From assembly GCF_026420865.1 (NCBI RefSeq), contig NZ_JAPCWC010000015.1, forward strand, positions 1 to 64,000: DNA of 64,000 nt, read 5' to 3'. The notes beneath the pieces are model-generated. The model was not told where the DNA came from. It did no database searches and saw only the letters and a program-made list of their open reading frames with translations. Source of the stretch: Novosphingobium clariflavum (GTDB lineage: Bacteria; Pseudomonadota; Alphaproteobacteria; Sphingomonadales; Sphingomonadaceae). Each line of letters starts with the position of its first letter. The stretch's first letter is position 1. Shown here in pieces: positions 1 through 9,658 of this stretch. The translations under genes were made by a program, and so were the position numbers.

Positions 1-398
1 GGCGCATATGAGGCAATTTCAAGCGATGTCGTCCTCTGCTTGAACGCTTCCGAGAAGTGACCGATTTTGGTTGGCGGCCGATGCGATGGGAGGGCCAGCT
101 ATCCTTCTAGGGCACTCAGGACCGGACAGTCTAAAATCGGCCCAACTAGGTCATTCTGCCCCCGCCCGTTCAGGCTGAGCCTGTCGAAGCCTCCTAGCCG
201 GAGCGCGAGGCTACCCATCCTTCGACAAGCTCAGGATGAGCGGGGTGGACGGAGCGGTGTCCACTTCCAACCTCTAAATGCGTGCGCAACATTCAGGCGG
301 GGCGCAAGGTGGACATTCCGAGGGACCGGGGGATCTCCTGAGTTTATCGAAGGACCCCGGGAATCTTCCCTTTTTCTTCTGAACCGTTCCGCGCCTGT
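1..398. other. Non-coding region with repeats
   Basis: No convincing gene is present; the open frames here show no family resemblance and run through repeat sequence. The stretch holds an imperfect inverted repeat (165-244) and a further degenerate copy of its core at about 336-354. It lies downstream of the minus-strand operon that ends at 399, so it is 3' flanking sequence for that operon. No rho-independent terminator with a clear T-tract is seen. Confidence 0.6.
165..244. repeat. Imperfect inverted repeat, sphingomonad interspersed type
   Basis: Arms at 165-189 and 220-244 match as reverse complements at about 21 of 25 positions. The shared core is CTGAGCYTGTCGAAG. A third degenerate copy (TCCTGAGTTTATCGAAGG) lies at 336-353. 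The core resembles short palindromic repeats scattered between genes in sphingomonads; that recognition is from memory. No transposase is associated. Confidence 0.6.
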
Positions 399-1280
399 TC
401 AACCCAGCGGCGCGACGTCTACCGAGAAGAACATCGTCTGCTCCGACGATCCCCGGAAGGTGCCGTCCAGCGGGGCGACGTCCGAATAGTCGCGGCCCAT
501 GCCGATGAAGATGTGGTCGGTATCGGCCAGCATGTCGTTGGTGGGATCGAAGCCGATCCAGCCAAGCTCGTCGCCGCACCACAGGTTCACCCAGGCGTGC
601 ATGGCGTCGGCGCCGACGAGGCGTTCCTGTCCCGGTGGCGGTAGGGTGCGCAAGTAGCCGCTGACGTAGGCCGCCGGAATGCCGTGGGCGCGGGCGGCGA
701 TGATCATGATATGGCTGAAGTCCTGGCAGACGCCGTGGCGCGCGCGGAAGGCTTCGATGGGCGGCGTATCGGCGACGGTGGCGCCGGCCTCGTAGGCGAA
801 CTGGTCGTGGATCGCCGCCATCAGCGCCCTCCCCGCCTCCACCACCGGCATCGTTTCGCTGAGGAACGCGCTCGACCACATGGCGATGTCGCGTTCCGGC
901 ACGGCGATGGGCGAGGCGAAGCTGTAGGAGGCGGGGCCGAGCGGCGAGAGGTCGGGCTTGAGCATCGCCCGTTCGCGCAAGTCGGCAAGGCCGGGGCCGG
1001 TGGCATCGGTGATGCGCGCGGGCAGCGGCTCCTTCTCCACCGTGAAGCGGCTCTCGATCTGGAGCTGCGAGATCGGCTCGCGCAGGGAGAAGCGCGCCTC
1101 GTTGACGTAGTAGCCGCCCTCGCGTTCGGCCACCGTGGCGGGCTGGGGATCGACGCTCAGCGCGTAGTCGCTCAGCCGCTGTCCCCGCCATGGGCTGGGC
1201 CGCAGGCGCGCGTTGAACTGGGCGAGGCGCACGGGCGCGGCATATTCCAGCGTGGTGATATGGCTGACCGAATAGCGCAT
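399..1280 (-). CDS. Transglutaminase-like cysteine protease family protein
   Basis: A 293-residue protein with an N-terminal bacterial transglutaminase-like region and a transglutaminase core. The triad is visible: Cys185 in GVCQDFSH, His228 in DAMHAWVNLW, and Asp245 in IGFDPTNDM. There is no signal peptide, so it is probably cytoplasmic. It is the last gene of a three-gene operon; its ATG overlaps the TGA of the upstream ATP-grasp/alpha-E gene by one base (TGATG), which fixes the start and implies translational coupling. In this gene neighbourhood family the transglutaminases are thought to act as peptidases or amidases on a product built by the ATP-grasp ligase. The substrate is unknown. 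Confidence 0.88.
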   Translation of the reverse strand: MRYSVSHITTLEYAAPVRLAQFNARLRPSPWRGQRLSDYALSVDPQPATVAEREGGYYVNEARFSLREPISQLQIESRFTVEKEPLPARITDATGPGLADLRERAMLKPDLSPLGPASYSFASPIAVPERDIAMWSSAFLSETMPVVEAGRALMAAIHDQFAYEAGATVADTPPIEAFRARHGVCQDFSHIMIIAARAHGIPAAYVSGYLRTLPPPGQERLVGADAMHAWVNLWCGDELGWIGFDPTNDMLADTDHIFIGMGRDYSDVAPLDGTFRGSSEQTMFFSVDVAPLG

Positions 1281-3823
1281 CACAGCAAGGCGGTCCGGCG
1301 CTCGGCCTGTTCGGGGTCGAACTGGAGGAAGTAGCGCGCCGAAATCGCGTCGGACAGGCCGTAGAGTTCCTGTTCGATCTCGGCGAGGGCAAGGCTGCTC
1401 ATGTCCTGCGCGGCGGCGGCCTGGAGGCGGCCGAGCAGCGCGCGGGCGGCGCGCATCGGCGCTTCGGGCAGGTTGTCGTCGCGCACGCTCGGCAGGGCGG
1501 CGAGATGCTCGACCACACCGGCGATCTGGAACACCAGCGCGCGCGGGTTGTCGGGATCGAGCAGCAGCAGATCGCGCACCGGTCCGGCCATCGGCCCGGT
1601 GAGGTAGCGCGTGCGGTAGATGATCTGGCTGTCGCACACGTCCAGCAGCACGCCCAGCGCGCCGGTGCCGTCGGGGCCGTCCGGCCCGGCGGGCGAGGCG
1701 GCATCGCCGAGGCGGCGCACCATCCGGCAGATGCCCTGCGCACGCTCGATCCGCTGGCCGATCTCGAGGAAGCGCCATGCCGCGGAGCGCACCATGTTCT
1801 CGGACACGAGGCCTGCCAGCGCGCTGAAATGCTCGGTCAGCGACCGCACCGCGCCCAGCAAGGTGGCGGGGCGATGGAGGTCCACTTGCGGCACGGCCTG
1901 GCTGACCAGCCGCCAGAAGTCGCGCGCGAAGCGTTCGCGCAGGGCCAGCCCCACCGCCTGGCGCCGCCGCAGCAGCGCGGTGACGCCGCCGGGCAGGCTT
2001 GCCTCGGCCAGCACCGCGGCGCAGATCGCCTGCACGTCCGCCGCCGCGCCGGGGGTCTCGTCCGGCGAAGCGATGCTGCCGGTTTCGCCCAGCAGGCCGA
2101 CCAGCGCGCCGACCACGCCGCCCTGCTCCGCCGGGCCGCCGTCGACCTCCACCGAGCCGTCGAGCAAGGCCCGCAGCACGCGGGTGACCAGCTGCGCGCG
2201 TTCGTTGTAGCGGCCGAACCAGTAGAGATTGTCCGCCGCCTGGCTGGCGAGGATGCCGCCCCCACGCGAGATCGGCGGCTCGGTCAGCGTGCGCAGGGTG
2301 AACTGCGCGGGGCTCGGCGCCTCGTCGACCACCCAGACGTCGGCGGAAATCTCGCCCTCGCCCATCAGCGAGGTCGGCAGCGCCTGACTGGCGGCGAGGC
2401 GGGCGAAGCCGCCGGGCATGACGGTCCAGTTGCCGTCGGCATCGCGGGCCACGAAGGCGCGCACGGTGAAGGGACGCGGCACCACCTCGCCGCCGACGAT
2501 GGCGGGCGCGGTGGAGAGGTGGACGATCTCCTGCCCGCAATAGTCCATCGGGCGGCGAGCCAGCGCCTCGAGCAGCGCGCCGCGCTGCGCACTGTCGAGA
2601 TCGGCACCGGCCACCGGCTCGCGCCGCTCCAGCGCCTCGACCGGCTGGCCGAAGGCGGGCAGCACGGCCAATTCGGCAAGCCGCCCGGCAACGGTCGCGC
2701 TTTCGGCAGCCTGCCCGCACCACCAGGTGGCGATGTTCGGCAGGATCGGTTCCTCCCCCAGCAGAACCTTGCAGAGACGCGGCATGAAGGCGGCAAAGGC
2801 GGGGCTTTCCAGCACTTCGGTGCCCGGCCAGTTGATCATGCCGACACCGCCGCGCGCCCAGGCCTCGAACAGGTTGGCGACGCCGAGCTGCGAGCGGGCA
2901 TCGAAGGCGAGCGGGTCCAGCGAGGTCGTGTTGATCCAGCGCCAGATCGAATCGACGCGCTTGGGGCCCGCGATCGTGCCCACCCAGAGCCGGTCCTCCA
3001 CCACCGAAAGGTCGCGCCCTTCCACCAGGGGGAAGCCGAGATAGCGCGCGAGATGCGCCTGTTCGGCATAAGTCTGGTTGAAGCGCCCCGGCGTCAGCAG
3101 GGCGATGCGCGGCGCCTCGCGCCCGCAGGCGGCGATCATGCCTTCGCGCATGACCGCGAAAAAATCGACGATGCGGCGCACTTGCTGGTCGGCCAGCAGG
3201 TGTCCGGCGAGCCGGGTCATCGCCAGCCGGTTTTCCAGCGCGTAACCGATGCCCGAGGCGATCCGCACACGGTCCTGCAGCACCCGCCACTGGCCGCGCG
3301 GGCCGCGCGCGAGGTCGGCCGAATAGACCTGGATGAAATGGGGATGCGCCTGCTCCGCCCCCAGCCGCCGGGCCGGGTCGAGCATCTTGCGCGCGAAGAA
3401 CGGGCTTCCGGCGATGGCGGCCGCCGGCAGATGGCCTTCGCGCACCATGCGCTGGTCGCTGTAGATGTCGGCGGCCAGGTGCTCGAACAGTTCGGCGCGC
3501 TGGATCAGCCCCCGCTCGATCACCTCCCACTCGCCCGCGCCGATCACCACCGGCATGGCGTTGAGCGGCCAGGCGCGTTCCTCTTCCTCGCCAGTGACCC
3601 GGAAGGTCAGGCCAAGGTCCGCGGCATTGCGCGTGGCGGTTTCCTGCAAGGCGGCGGGATCGCCCTCGGACAGCGCGGCAAGCCCGCAGGCGACCGCCCG
3701 CCAGCGCGCGGCGACCGGATCGGCGGCATCGCCGAACAGGTCACCGCCCGAGACCGGCACCGGGTAGGCATCGAGCCAGCCGGGCGGGCTATCGGTCAGT
3801 CCGGGTGGCGGTGCGGCGGCCAT
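1280..3823 (-). CDS. Circularly permuted ATP-grasp / alpha-E domain fusion protein
   Basis: An 847-residue protein. Roughly the first 470 residues match the circularly permuted ATP-grasp family (DUF404/DUF407 type, with a tract around INWPGTEVLESPAF), and the remainder is an all-helical alpha-E domain. In many bacteria these are two separate genes; here they are one polypeptide. ATP-grasp enzymes of this class are predicted to ligate amino acids or peptides through acyl-phosphate intermediates. The start chosen is the ATG seven bases after the stop of the DUF2126 gene; no strong Shine-Dalgarno precedes it, so coupling is likely. The next gene starts inside its stop codon. The biochemical product is not established. 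Confidence 0.85.
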   Translation of the reverse strand: MAAAPPPGLTDSPPGWLDAYPVPVSGGDLFGDAADPVAARWRAVACGLAALSEGDPAALQETATRNAADLGLTFRVTGEEEERAWPLNAMPVVIGAGEWEVIERGLIQRAELFEHLAADIYSDQRMVREGHLPAAAIAGSPFFARKMLDPARRLGAEQAHPHFIQVYSADLARGPRGQWRVLQDRVRIASGIGYALENRLAMTRLAGHLLADQQVRRIVDFFAVMREGMIAACGREAPRIALLTPGRFNQTYAEQAHLARYLGFPLVEGRDLSVVEDRLWVGTIAGPKRVDSIWRWINTTSLDPLAFDARSQLGVANLFEAWARGGVGMINWPGTEVLESPAFAAFMPRLCKVLLGEEPILPNIATWWCGQAAESATVAGRLAELAVLPAFGQPVEALERREPVAGADLDSAQRGALLEALARRPMDYCGQEIVHLSTAPAIVGGEVVPRPFTVRAFVARDADGNWTVMPGGFARLAASQALPTSLMGEGEISADVWVVDEAPSPAQFTLRTLTEPPISRGGGILASQAADNLYWFGRYNERAQLVTRVLRALLDGSVEVDGGPAEQGGVVGALVGLLGETGSIASPDETPGAAADVQAICAAVLAEASLPGGVTALLRRRQAVGLALRERFARDFWRLVSQAVPQVDLHRPATLLGAVRSLTEHFSALAGLVSENMVRSAAWRFLEIGQRIERAQGICRMVRRLGDAASPAGPDGPDGTGALGVLLDVCDSQIIYRTRYLTGPMAGPVRDLLLLDPDNPRALVFQIAGVVEHLAALPSVRDDNLPEAPMRAARALLGRLQAAAAQDMSSLALAEIEQELYGLSDAISARYFLQFDPEQAERRTALL

Positions 3824-3830
3824 GGGGTCA

Positions 3831-6800
3831 TCATGCCCCGAGCGGGCGGCGCAAGTCGAGCGAATAGGGGAACTCGCCCGGCACTTCCTCGGGCGGGGCC
3901 GGCATCGGGCCGGGCGAATGGCCGTGCGGCTGGAACCGCGCCTTGCGCCGCGCCTCGGCCTCATAGCCGTTGATCGGCACGTCGTCGTAATGGCGGCCAC
4001 CCGGATGGGCGACATGGTAGACGCAGCCGCCCAGCGAGCGCCCGTTCCACAAGTCCATGATGTCGAACGTCAGCGGCGCATGGGCCGCCAGCATCGGATG
4101 AAGACACTCGGCCGGCGCCCAGGCCTTGTAGCGCACACCGCCGACGCCTTCGGAAGGGCCCGTCATCGTCAGCGGCACGCGCCGTCCATTGCACGAGATG
4201 ACATGGCGCCCGGCGACCAGTCCGCTCGCCCTCACCTGCAGGCGCTCGGTCGAACTGTCGACATAGCGCACGGTGCCGCCGATCGCCCCGGTTTCGCCCA
4301 GCACGTTCCACGGCTCCAGCGCATGGCTGATTTCCAGCGTCACGCCGCCGCCCTCGACCTCGCCGTGGACCGGGAAGCGGAACATGCGCTGCGCCTCGAA
4401 CCATGCCGGGTCGAAGCGGTATCCGGCGCGGGCGAGATCGCCCAGCACGTCCATGAAGTCCGCCCAGACGAAATGACCGAGCATGAACCTGTCATGCAAT
4501 TGCGTGCCCCAGCGCACCAGCGCCCCGGACTGCGGCTCCTTCCAGAACCACGCCGTGAGCGCGCGCAGCAGCAATTGCTGGGCAAGGCTCATCCTGGCAT
4601 CCGGCGGCATCTCGAAGCCGCGGAACTCGACCAGGCCGAGGCGGCCGGTCGGCCCATCGGGGCTGAACAGCTTGTCGATGCAGATTTCGGTGCGGTGGGT
4701 ATTGCCGGTGACGTCGACCAGCAGGTTGCGGAACAGGCGGTCCACCACCCACGGCGCCGGTTGCGAATGCCCGGGGCCTTCTGAAAACGGATTGGGCACT
4801 TGCGACAGCGCGATTTCCAGCTCGTAGAGCGCATCGTGCCGCGCCTCGTCGATGCGCGGGGCCTGGCTGGTCGGGCCGATGAACAGGCCGGAAAACAGGT
4901 AGCTGAGCGAGGGATGGCGCTGCCAGTAGGTGACGAAGCTCTTGAGCAGGTCCGGGCGGCGAATGAACGGACTGTCGAGCAGGCTGGGCCCGCCCAGCAC
5001 GATATGATTGCCCCCGCCGGTGCCGATCGAGCGGCCGTCGACCATGAATTTGTCCGCCGTCAGCCCCACTTCGCGCGCGGCGTCGTACAGCGTCTCGGTG
5101 ATCTCCACCGTCTCGCGCCACGAGGCGGAAGGGTGGATGTTGACTTCGATCACGCCGGGATCGGGCGTGACTTTCAGCACCTGCAGGCGCGGATCGGGCG
5201 GCGGCGGATAGCCCTCGATCCGCACCGGAATGCGCTGCCCGGCGGCGACTGCCTCGACGGCGGCGACCAGTTCGAGATAGTCCTCCAGCCGCTCGGTCGG
5301 CGGGATGAACACGGCGAGGTAATCGCCGCGAGGCTCCACCGTCAGCGCGGTGCGCACCGCGCCTTCGATCAGCTGCTGCTCCACGCGCTCCCCCGCCGCG
5401 CCGCTGCCCGCCGCGCGGACATGTTCGGTCCGCTGCGCCTCGACGCTGCCCGAAAGCCGGGTCTCGGACCCGCGCGCGGTCACCTGCTCGCGGTAATCGG
5501 CGAGCGGCTCGCGCGGCTCGGCGGTGTCGCGCGGGTGGATATAGGGATAGGCCGAAGGCGGCACATAAGGCAGCGCGCCCAGCGGCAGGCGGTAACCGAG
5601 CGCGGAATCGCCCGAAACCGCCGTCAGCACCCCGCGCCGCACCCGCCAGACCTCGCTCTTCCAGCGCGGCGCCTGGCGCACCGAGGCGTTCCAGCGCTGC
5701 ACCGGCAGGACGAAGCCGGTCGGCTTTTCCAGGCCGCGCCGGTAGACGCGGCGGAAGCGGCGGGCCAGTTCCTCGTCGTCGATATGCGAGTCTTCGGGCA
5801 CGGTGTTGACCGGCAGCTGCTCCTCGCGGAACTTCCACCAGTCGGCATCCTCGAACACCGGCTGCACGAATTCCTCTGCCAGCCCGAGATTGAGCGCGGC
5901 GCCCTTGAGCAGCGCATCGGCGGCGCCGGCATCGATCGAAGGCACCGGATCGGGATCGCCGCCCTTTTCCAGCGGCTTCTCGCTGGCGATCAGGCTCTCG
6001 TCGCGCCAGATCGGCACGCCGTCCCTGCGCCAGTAGATCGAATAGCCCCAGCGCGGCAGCGTCTCGCCCGGATACCACTTGCCCTGCCCGTGGTGGAGCA
6101 GCGATCCCGGCGCGAATTTCGCGCGCAGCAGGCGGATCAGCTTGTCGGCATAAGCCGCCTTGGTTGGGCCGACCGCCGCGCCGTTCCACTCGGGCGCCTC
6201 GAAATCGCCATCGGCAATGAAGGTCGGCTCGCCGCCCATCGTGAGGTTGGCGCCCGCCGCCACAAGATCGGCGTCCACCGCATCGCCAAGGTCCAGCAGA
6301 GCCTGCCAGCGTTCCTCGGTGAAAGGCTTGGTGATCCGCACCGCCTCGGCAATGCGCGAGACGTTCATCTCGAAATGGAAATCGACTTCGGCAGGCTCGG
6401 CCATGCCCTCGATCGGGGTGGCGGAGCGATAGTGCGGCGCAGCGCAAAGCGGAATGTGCCCCTCGCCCGCGAACATGCCCGAAGTGGCGTCGAGCGCGAT
6501 CCAGCCCGCGCCGGGCACATAGGCCTCGGCCCAGGCGTGGAGGTCGGTCACGTCCTGAAGCACGCCCTTGGGGCCGTCCTTGGGGATCACGTCGGCGACC
6601 AGCTGGATCGAATAGCCCGAGACGAACCGCGCCGCGAAGCCGAGCCGGCGCAGCAGCTGCACCAGGAGCCAGGCCGAATCGCGGCACGACCCGGTGCCCA
6701 CCGCCAGCGTCTCTTCCGGGGTCATCACCCCGGTCTCCATGCGGATCACATAGCCGATGCGCTGTTGCAGGCGGCTGTTGATGTCGACCAGGAAATCGAC

Positions 6801-7220
6801 CGTGCGGCCTTCGTATCCGGCGTGTTCATCCACCAGTCCCTCGAACAGCGGGCCCTGCTCTTCCAGTTCGAAATAGGCGGCAAGGTCCGCCTTCATGCTG
6901 TCCGAATAGGCGAAGGGATACGTCTCCGCCTCGGGCTCGACGAAGAAGTCGAAGGGGTTGATGACCGCGAGTTCGGCCAGGAGGTCCACCTCGATCGAGA
7001 AGTGGTCGATCGGGTCGGGAAACACCACCCGCGCCTGCCAGTTGCCGTGCGGATCCTGCTGCCAGTTGAGGAAATGCTCGGGCGGGCTGATCTTCAGCGA
7101 ATAGTTGGGGACCGCCGTGCGGCTATGCGGCGCGGGGCGCAGCCGTATGACCTGGGGACCGAGGCGCACCCGCCGGGAGTAACGGTAGCGCGTGAGATGG
7201 TGGAGAGCCGCCTTGATCAT
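3831..7220 (-). CDS. Transglutaminase / DUF2126 putative amidoligase fusion
   Basis: An 1129-residue protein. Residues 1-270 hold a bacterial transglutaminase N-terminal region and core with Cys179 ([10 protein letters not shown]), His228 ([10 protein letters not shown]) and Asp244 (WIALDATSG). The remaining 850 residues match DUF2126, a family predicted to be amidoligase-like. The length is typical for this fusion. It is the first gene of the operon and is transcribed divergently from ppk across 179 bases, so the operon promoter should lie in 7221-7399. The pairing of an amidoligase with ATP-grasp/alpha-E and two transglutaminases points to synthesis and trimming of a peptide-like modification. 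The product is unknown. Confidence 0.88.
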   Translation of the reverse strand: MIKAALHHLTRYRYSRRVRLGPQVIRLRPAPHSRTAVPNYSLKISPPEHFLNWQQDPHGNWQARVVFPDPIDHFSIEVDLLAELAVINPFDFFVEPEAETYPFAYSDSMKADLAAYFELEEQGPLFEGLVDEHAGYEGRTVDFLVDINSRLQQRIGYVIRMETGVMTPEETLAVGTGSCRDSAWLLVQLLRRLGFAARFVSGYSIQLVADVIPKDGPKGVLQDVTDLHAWAEAYVPGAGWIALDATSGMFAGEGHIPLCAAPHYRSATPIEGMAEPAEVDFHFEMNVSRIAEAVRITKPFTEERWQALLDLGDAVDADLVAAGANLTMGGEPTFIADGDFEAPEWNGAAVGPTKAAYADKLIRLLRAKFAPGSLLHHGQGKWYPGETLPRWGYSIYWRRDGVPIWRDESLIASEKPLEKGGDPDPVPSIDAGAADALLKGAALNLGLAEEFVQPVFEDADWWKFREEQLPVNTVPEDSHIDDEELARRFRRVYRRGLEKPTGFVLPVQRWNASVRQAPRWKSEVWRVRRGVLTAVSGDSALGYRLPLGALPYVPPSAYPYIHPRDTAEPREPLADYREQVTARGSETRLSGSVEAQRTEHVRAAGSGAAGERVEQQLIEGAVRTALTVEPRGDYLAVFIPPTERLEDYLELVAAVEAVAAGQRIPVRIEGYPPPPDPRLQVLKVTPDPGVIEVNIHPSASWRETVEITETLYDAAREVGLTADKFMVDGRSIGTGGGNHIVLGGPSLLDSPFIRRPDLLKSFVTYWQRHPSLSYLFSGLFIGPTSQAPRIDEARHDALYELEIALSQVPNPFSEGPGHSQPAPWVVDRLFRNLLVDVTGNTHRTEICIDKLFSPDGPTGRLGLVEFRGFEMPPDARMSLAQQLLLRALTAWFWKEPQSGALVRWGTQLHDRFMLGHFVWADFMDVLGDLARAGYRFDPAWFEAQRMFRFPVHGEVEGGGVTLEISHALEPWNVLGETGAIGGTVRYVDSSTERLQVRASGLVAGRHVISCNGRRVPLTMTGPSEGVGGVRYKAWAPAECLHPMLAAHAPLTFDIMDLWNGRSLGGCVYHVAHPGGRHYDDVPINGYEAEARRKARFQPHGHSPGPMPAPPEEVPGEFPYSLDLRRPLGA

Positions 7221-7399
7221 CGGCAGTGACTGTGCGCCAATCTATGCTGCACTGCAATGATCTTCCATTGGTCTTACAGCAGGAACTTGTTAGATTGCGC
7301 AAGAACCCCTCCCGATTGCAGCAAAAGTGTCATCGTGGCATGCAAGGGGGTCCAACGGGTGCGCGGCGCCCATCTCTCGCTCGAACGAAGACGTAGGAC

Positions 7400-9568
7400 A
7401 TGCTGGACATTCACGAAGACGCAGCCATCGGTGAAAGCAATCCGGTGACCGACGTCGCCACCCTGCCCAATCGCTACTTCAACCGCGAACAGAGCTGGCT
7501 GGCCTTCAACGAACGCGTCCTCGCCGAGGCGAGCAATCCCCATTACCCGCTTCTGGAGCGGCTGCGCTTCCTCTCGATCTCGGGCAGCAACATCGACGAA
7601 TTCCTGATGGTGCGCGTCGCCGGCATCGCCGGGCAGGTGCGCCGCCAGATCGAGGAAATCTCGATGGACGGCCTCACCCCTTCGCAGGCGATCGCCATCA
7701 CCCATGAAAAGGTGCTGGAACTCGAGGCGATCCAGCAGGACACCTGGGCCAACCTCAAGGTCCAGCTGGCCGGCGAAGGCATTCGCGTGATCGGCGAGGA
7801 ACCGCTCGACGCCGAGCAGCAGGCCTGGCTGCGCAACTACTTCCTCGAACACGTCATGGCAGTGATCACCCCGCAGGCGATCGACCCGGCGCACCCCTTC
7901 CCCTTCGTCGCCAACCAGGGCATCGGCATCCTGTTCTCGCTGACCCGCGTGGCGGATGACGCCCCGGTCATGGAAATGGTGCTGATCCCCGCCCCGCTGC
8001 CGCGCTTCGTGCGCATTCCCGGCGAGGAGGCGGCGTGGATCTCGATCGAGGACGTGATCTGCCGCAATGCCGACGAGCTGTTCCCCGGCTTCACGCTGCA
8101 CGGCCACGGCGTGTTCCGCATCCTGCGCGACAGCGACATCGAGATCGAGGAAGATGCCGAGGATCTGGTGCGCTACTACCGCACCGCAATCCAGCGCCGC
8201 CGCCGCGGCCTCGTCATCGTGCTCCAGCTGCAGGGCAAGTTCGATCCCGCTGCGGAAGAACTGCTGCGCAACCAGCTCGGCCTCGACAAGTCGCTGATCA
8301 TGAAGACCGAGGGGCTGATCGGCTTCTCCGGCCTGTCGACGATCTGCGACGAGGATCGGCCGGAACTGAAGTTCGAACCCTATACCCCCCGCTATCCCGA
8401 ACGCATCCTCGAGCATGACGGCGACATCTTCGCCGCCATCCGCGAGAAGGACATCGTCGTCCAGCACCCCTACGAGAGCTTCGAGGTGGTGATCGACTTC
8501 CTGCGTCAGGCCGCGCGCGACCCCGACGTGATCGCGATCAAGCAGACGCTCTACCGCGCCGGCAAGCAGTCGGCGATCATCTCCGCGCTCATCGGCGCGG
8601 CCGAACAGGGCAAGTCGGTGACCGCGGTGGTCGAACTGAAAGCCCGCTTCGACGAGGAGCAGAACCTGCTCTGGGCCAGCCAGCTGGAACGCGCGGGCGT
8701 TCAGGTGATCTACGGTTTCGTGGACTGGAAGACCCACGCCAAGACCTCGATGGTGGTACGGCGCGAGGGCGACGGCTACCGCACCTACTGCCACTTCGGC
8801 ACCGGCAACTACCACCCGATCACCGCGCGCGTGTATACCGACCTCTCCTACTTCACCGCCGATCCGGCGATGGGGCGCGATGTCGGCCGCCTGTTCAACT
8901 TCATCACCGGCTATGTCGAGCCCAAGGGCACCGAGTGCCTGTCGATCTCGCCGATCTCGCTGCGCTCCACGCTCTACAGCAACATCGACGGCGAGATCGC
9001 CAATGCCCGCGAGGGCAAGCCCGCGCAGATCTGGGCCAAGATGAACTCGCTCACCGACCCCGGCCTCATCGACAAGCTCTATGCCGCGAGCGAAGCGGGC
9101 GTCGACATCGAGCTCGTCGTGCGCGGCATCTGCTGCCTGCGCCCCGGCATCACCGGATTGTCGGAAAACATCACCGTGAAATCGGTGATCGGCCGCTTCC
9201 TCGAGCATTGCCGCATCTGGGCCTTCGCCAACGGCTCCGAGCTGCCCAACCGCAAGGCCAGGGTCTACATCACCTCGGCCGACGCGATGAGCCGCAATCT
9301 CGACCGCCGGGTCGAGGTCATGGTGCCGATCACCAACAAGACCGTGCACGACCAGGTGCTCGACCAGGTCATGCTGGCCAATCTGCTCGACACCGAACAG
9401 TCCTGGGTGCTCCACCCCGATGGCCGCTACGACCGGGTGGGAGAAGTGGACAACCCCTTCAATCTCCACCGCTATTTCATGACCAACCCGTCGCTTTCAG
9501 GGCGCGGTGCATCGCTTGCCAGTGGACGAAAGGTGCCAAAGCTCTCGCTAAGACGAGGCAACATCTGA
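7400..9568 (+). CDS. ppk: Polyphosphate kinase 1
   Basis: A 722-residue Ppk1 that reversibly polymerises the gamma-phosphate of ATP into inorganic polyphosphate. The N-terminal domain begins with the family motif RYFNREQSWLAFNERVL. The phospho-accepting histidine is His446 in the THAK motif, followed by the conserved run CHFGTGNYHP. Length fits the family (about 690-730). The ATG at 7400 directly follows AGGAC, a short Shine-Dalgarno. Gene order ppk-ppx is typical of alphaproteobacteria and implies linked control of polyphosphate synthesis and breakdown. A single half-site resembling a Pho box lies at about 7328, but I do not consider it enough to call. Confidence 0.97.
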   Translation: MLDIHEDAAIGESNPVTDVATLPNRYFNREQSWLAFNERVLAEASNPHYPLLERLRFLSISGSNIDEFLMVRVAGIAGQVRRQIEEISMDGLTPSQAIAITHEKVLELEAIQQDTWANLKVQLAGEGIRVIGEEPLDAEQQAWLRNYFLEHVMAVITPQAIDPAHPFPFVANQGIGILFSLTRVADDAPVMEMVLIPAPLPRFVRIPGEEAAWISIEDVICRNADELFPGFTLHGHGVFRILRDSDIEIEEDAEDLVRYYRTAIQRRRRGLVIVLQLQGKFDPAAEELLRNQLGLDKSLIMKTEGLIGFSGLSTICDEDRPELKFEPYTPRYPERILEHDGDIFAAIREKDIVVQHPYESFEVVIDFLRQAARDPDVIAIKQTLYRAGKQSAIISALIGAAEQGKSVTAVVELKARFDEEQNLLWASQLERAGVQVIYGFVDWKTHAKTSMVVRREGDGYRTYCHFGTGNYHPITARVYTDLSYFTADPAMGRDVGRLFNFITGYVEPKGTECLSISPISLRSTLYSNIDGEIANAREGKPAQIWAKMNSLTDPGLIDKLYAASEAGVDIELVVRGICCLRPGITGLSENITVKSVIGRFLEHCRIWAFANGSELPNRKARVYITSADAMSRNLDRRVEVMVPITNKTVHDQVLDQVMLANLLDTEQSWVLHPDGRYDRVGEVDNPFNLHRYFMTNPSLSGRGASLASGRKVPKLSLRRGNI

Positions 9569-9571
9569 CAT

Positions 9572-9628
9572 AAGGGGGTCTTGAGGCCCGAGTCCCGGGC
9601 CGAGAGGCAATCGACCAAAGACCCCCCT
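9572..9628 (+). promoter_or_regulatory. Intercistronic hairpin between ppk and ppx
   Basis: AGGGGGTCTT at 9573-9582 pairs with AAGACCCCCCT at 9618-9628 (one extra C). A smaller GGCCC/GGGCC hairpin is nested inside. The structure begins right after the ppk stop and ends one base before the first of two tandem ATGs. There is no T-tract, so it is not a standard terminator. It could stabilise ppk mRNA, attenuate, or limit ribosome access to ppx. The function is inferred. Confidence 0.5.
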
Positions 9629-9658
9629 ATGATCGGCATCAGCCTGGTTTTCTTATGA
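9629..9658 (+). CDS. Nine-codon leader ORF overlapping the ppx start
   Basis: An ATG at 9629 opens a frame reading MIGISLVFL. It stops at the TGA at 9656-9658, which overlaps the ppx ATG at 9655 in an ATGA arrangement. It arose from a tandem duplication: the same 17 bases (ATGATCGGCATCAGCCT) occur at 9629-9645 and 9655-9671, 26 bases apart and therefore out of frame. It may be a translationally coupled leader peptide or simply a duplication scar. There is no obvious Shine-Dalgarno for either ATG. Confidence 0.35.
   Translation: MIGISLVFL

Noticed and set aside
1505-3973. Very long plus-strand open frame opposite the ATP-grasp/alpha-E gene
   Set aside because: It is an antisense shadow created by high GC; it shows only His/Arg/Gly-rich low-complexity translation with no family features, while the minus-strand gene has clear domains.
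4800-7229. Long plus-strand open frame opposite the DUF2126 gene
   Set aside because: Antisense shadow with biased composition; the minus strand has complete transglutaminase motifs.
7324-7345. Possible Pho box upstream of ppk
   Set aside because: Only one half-site (GTGTCAT) fits; the position 11 bases downstream (GCATGCA) is too degenerate.
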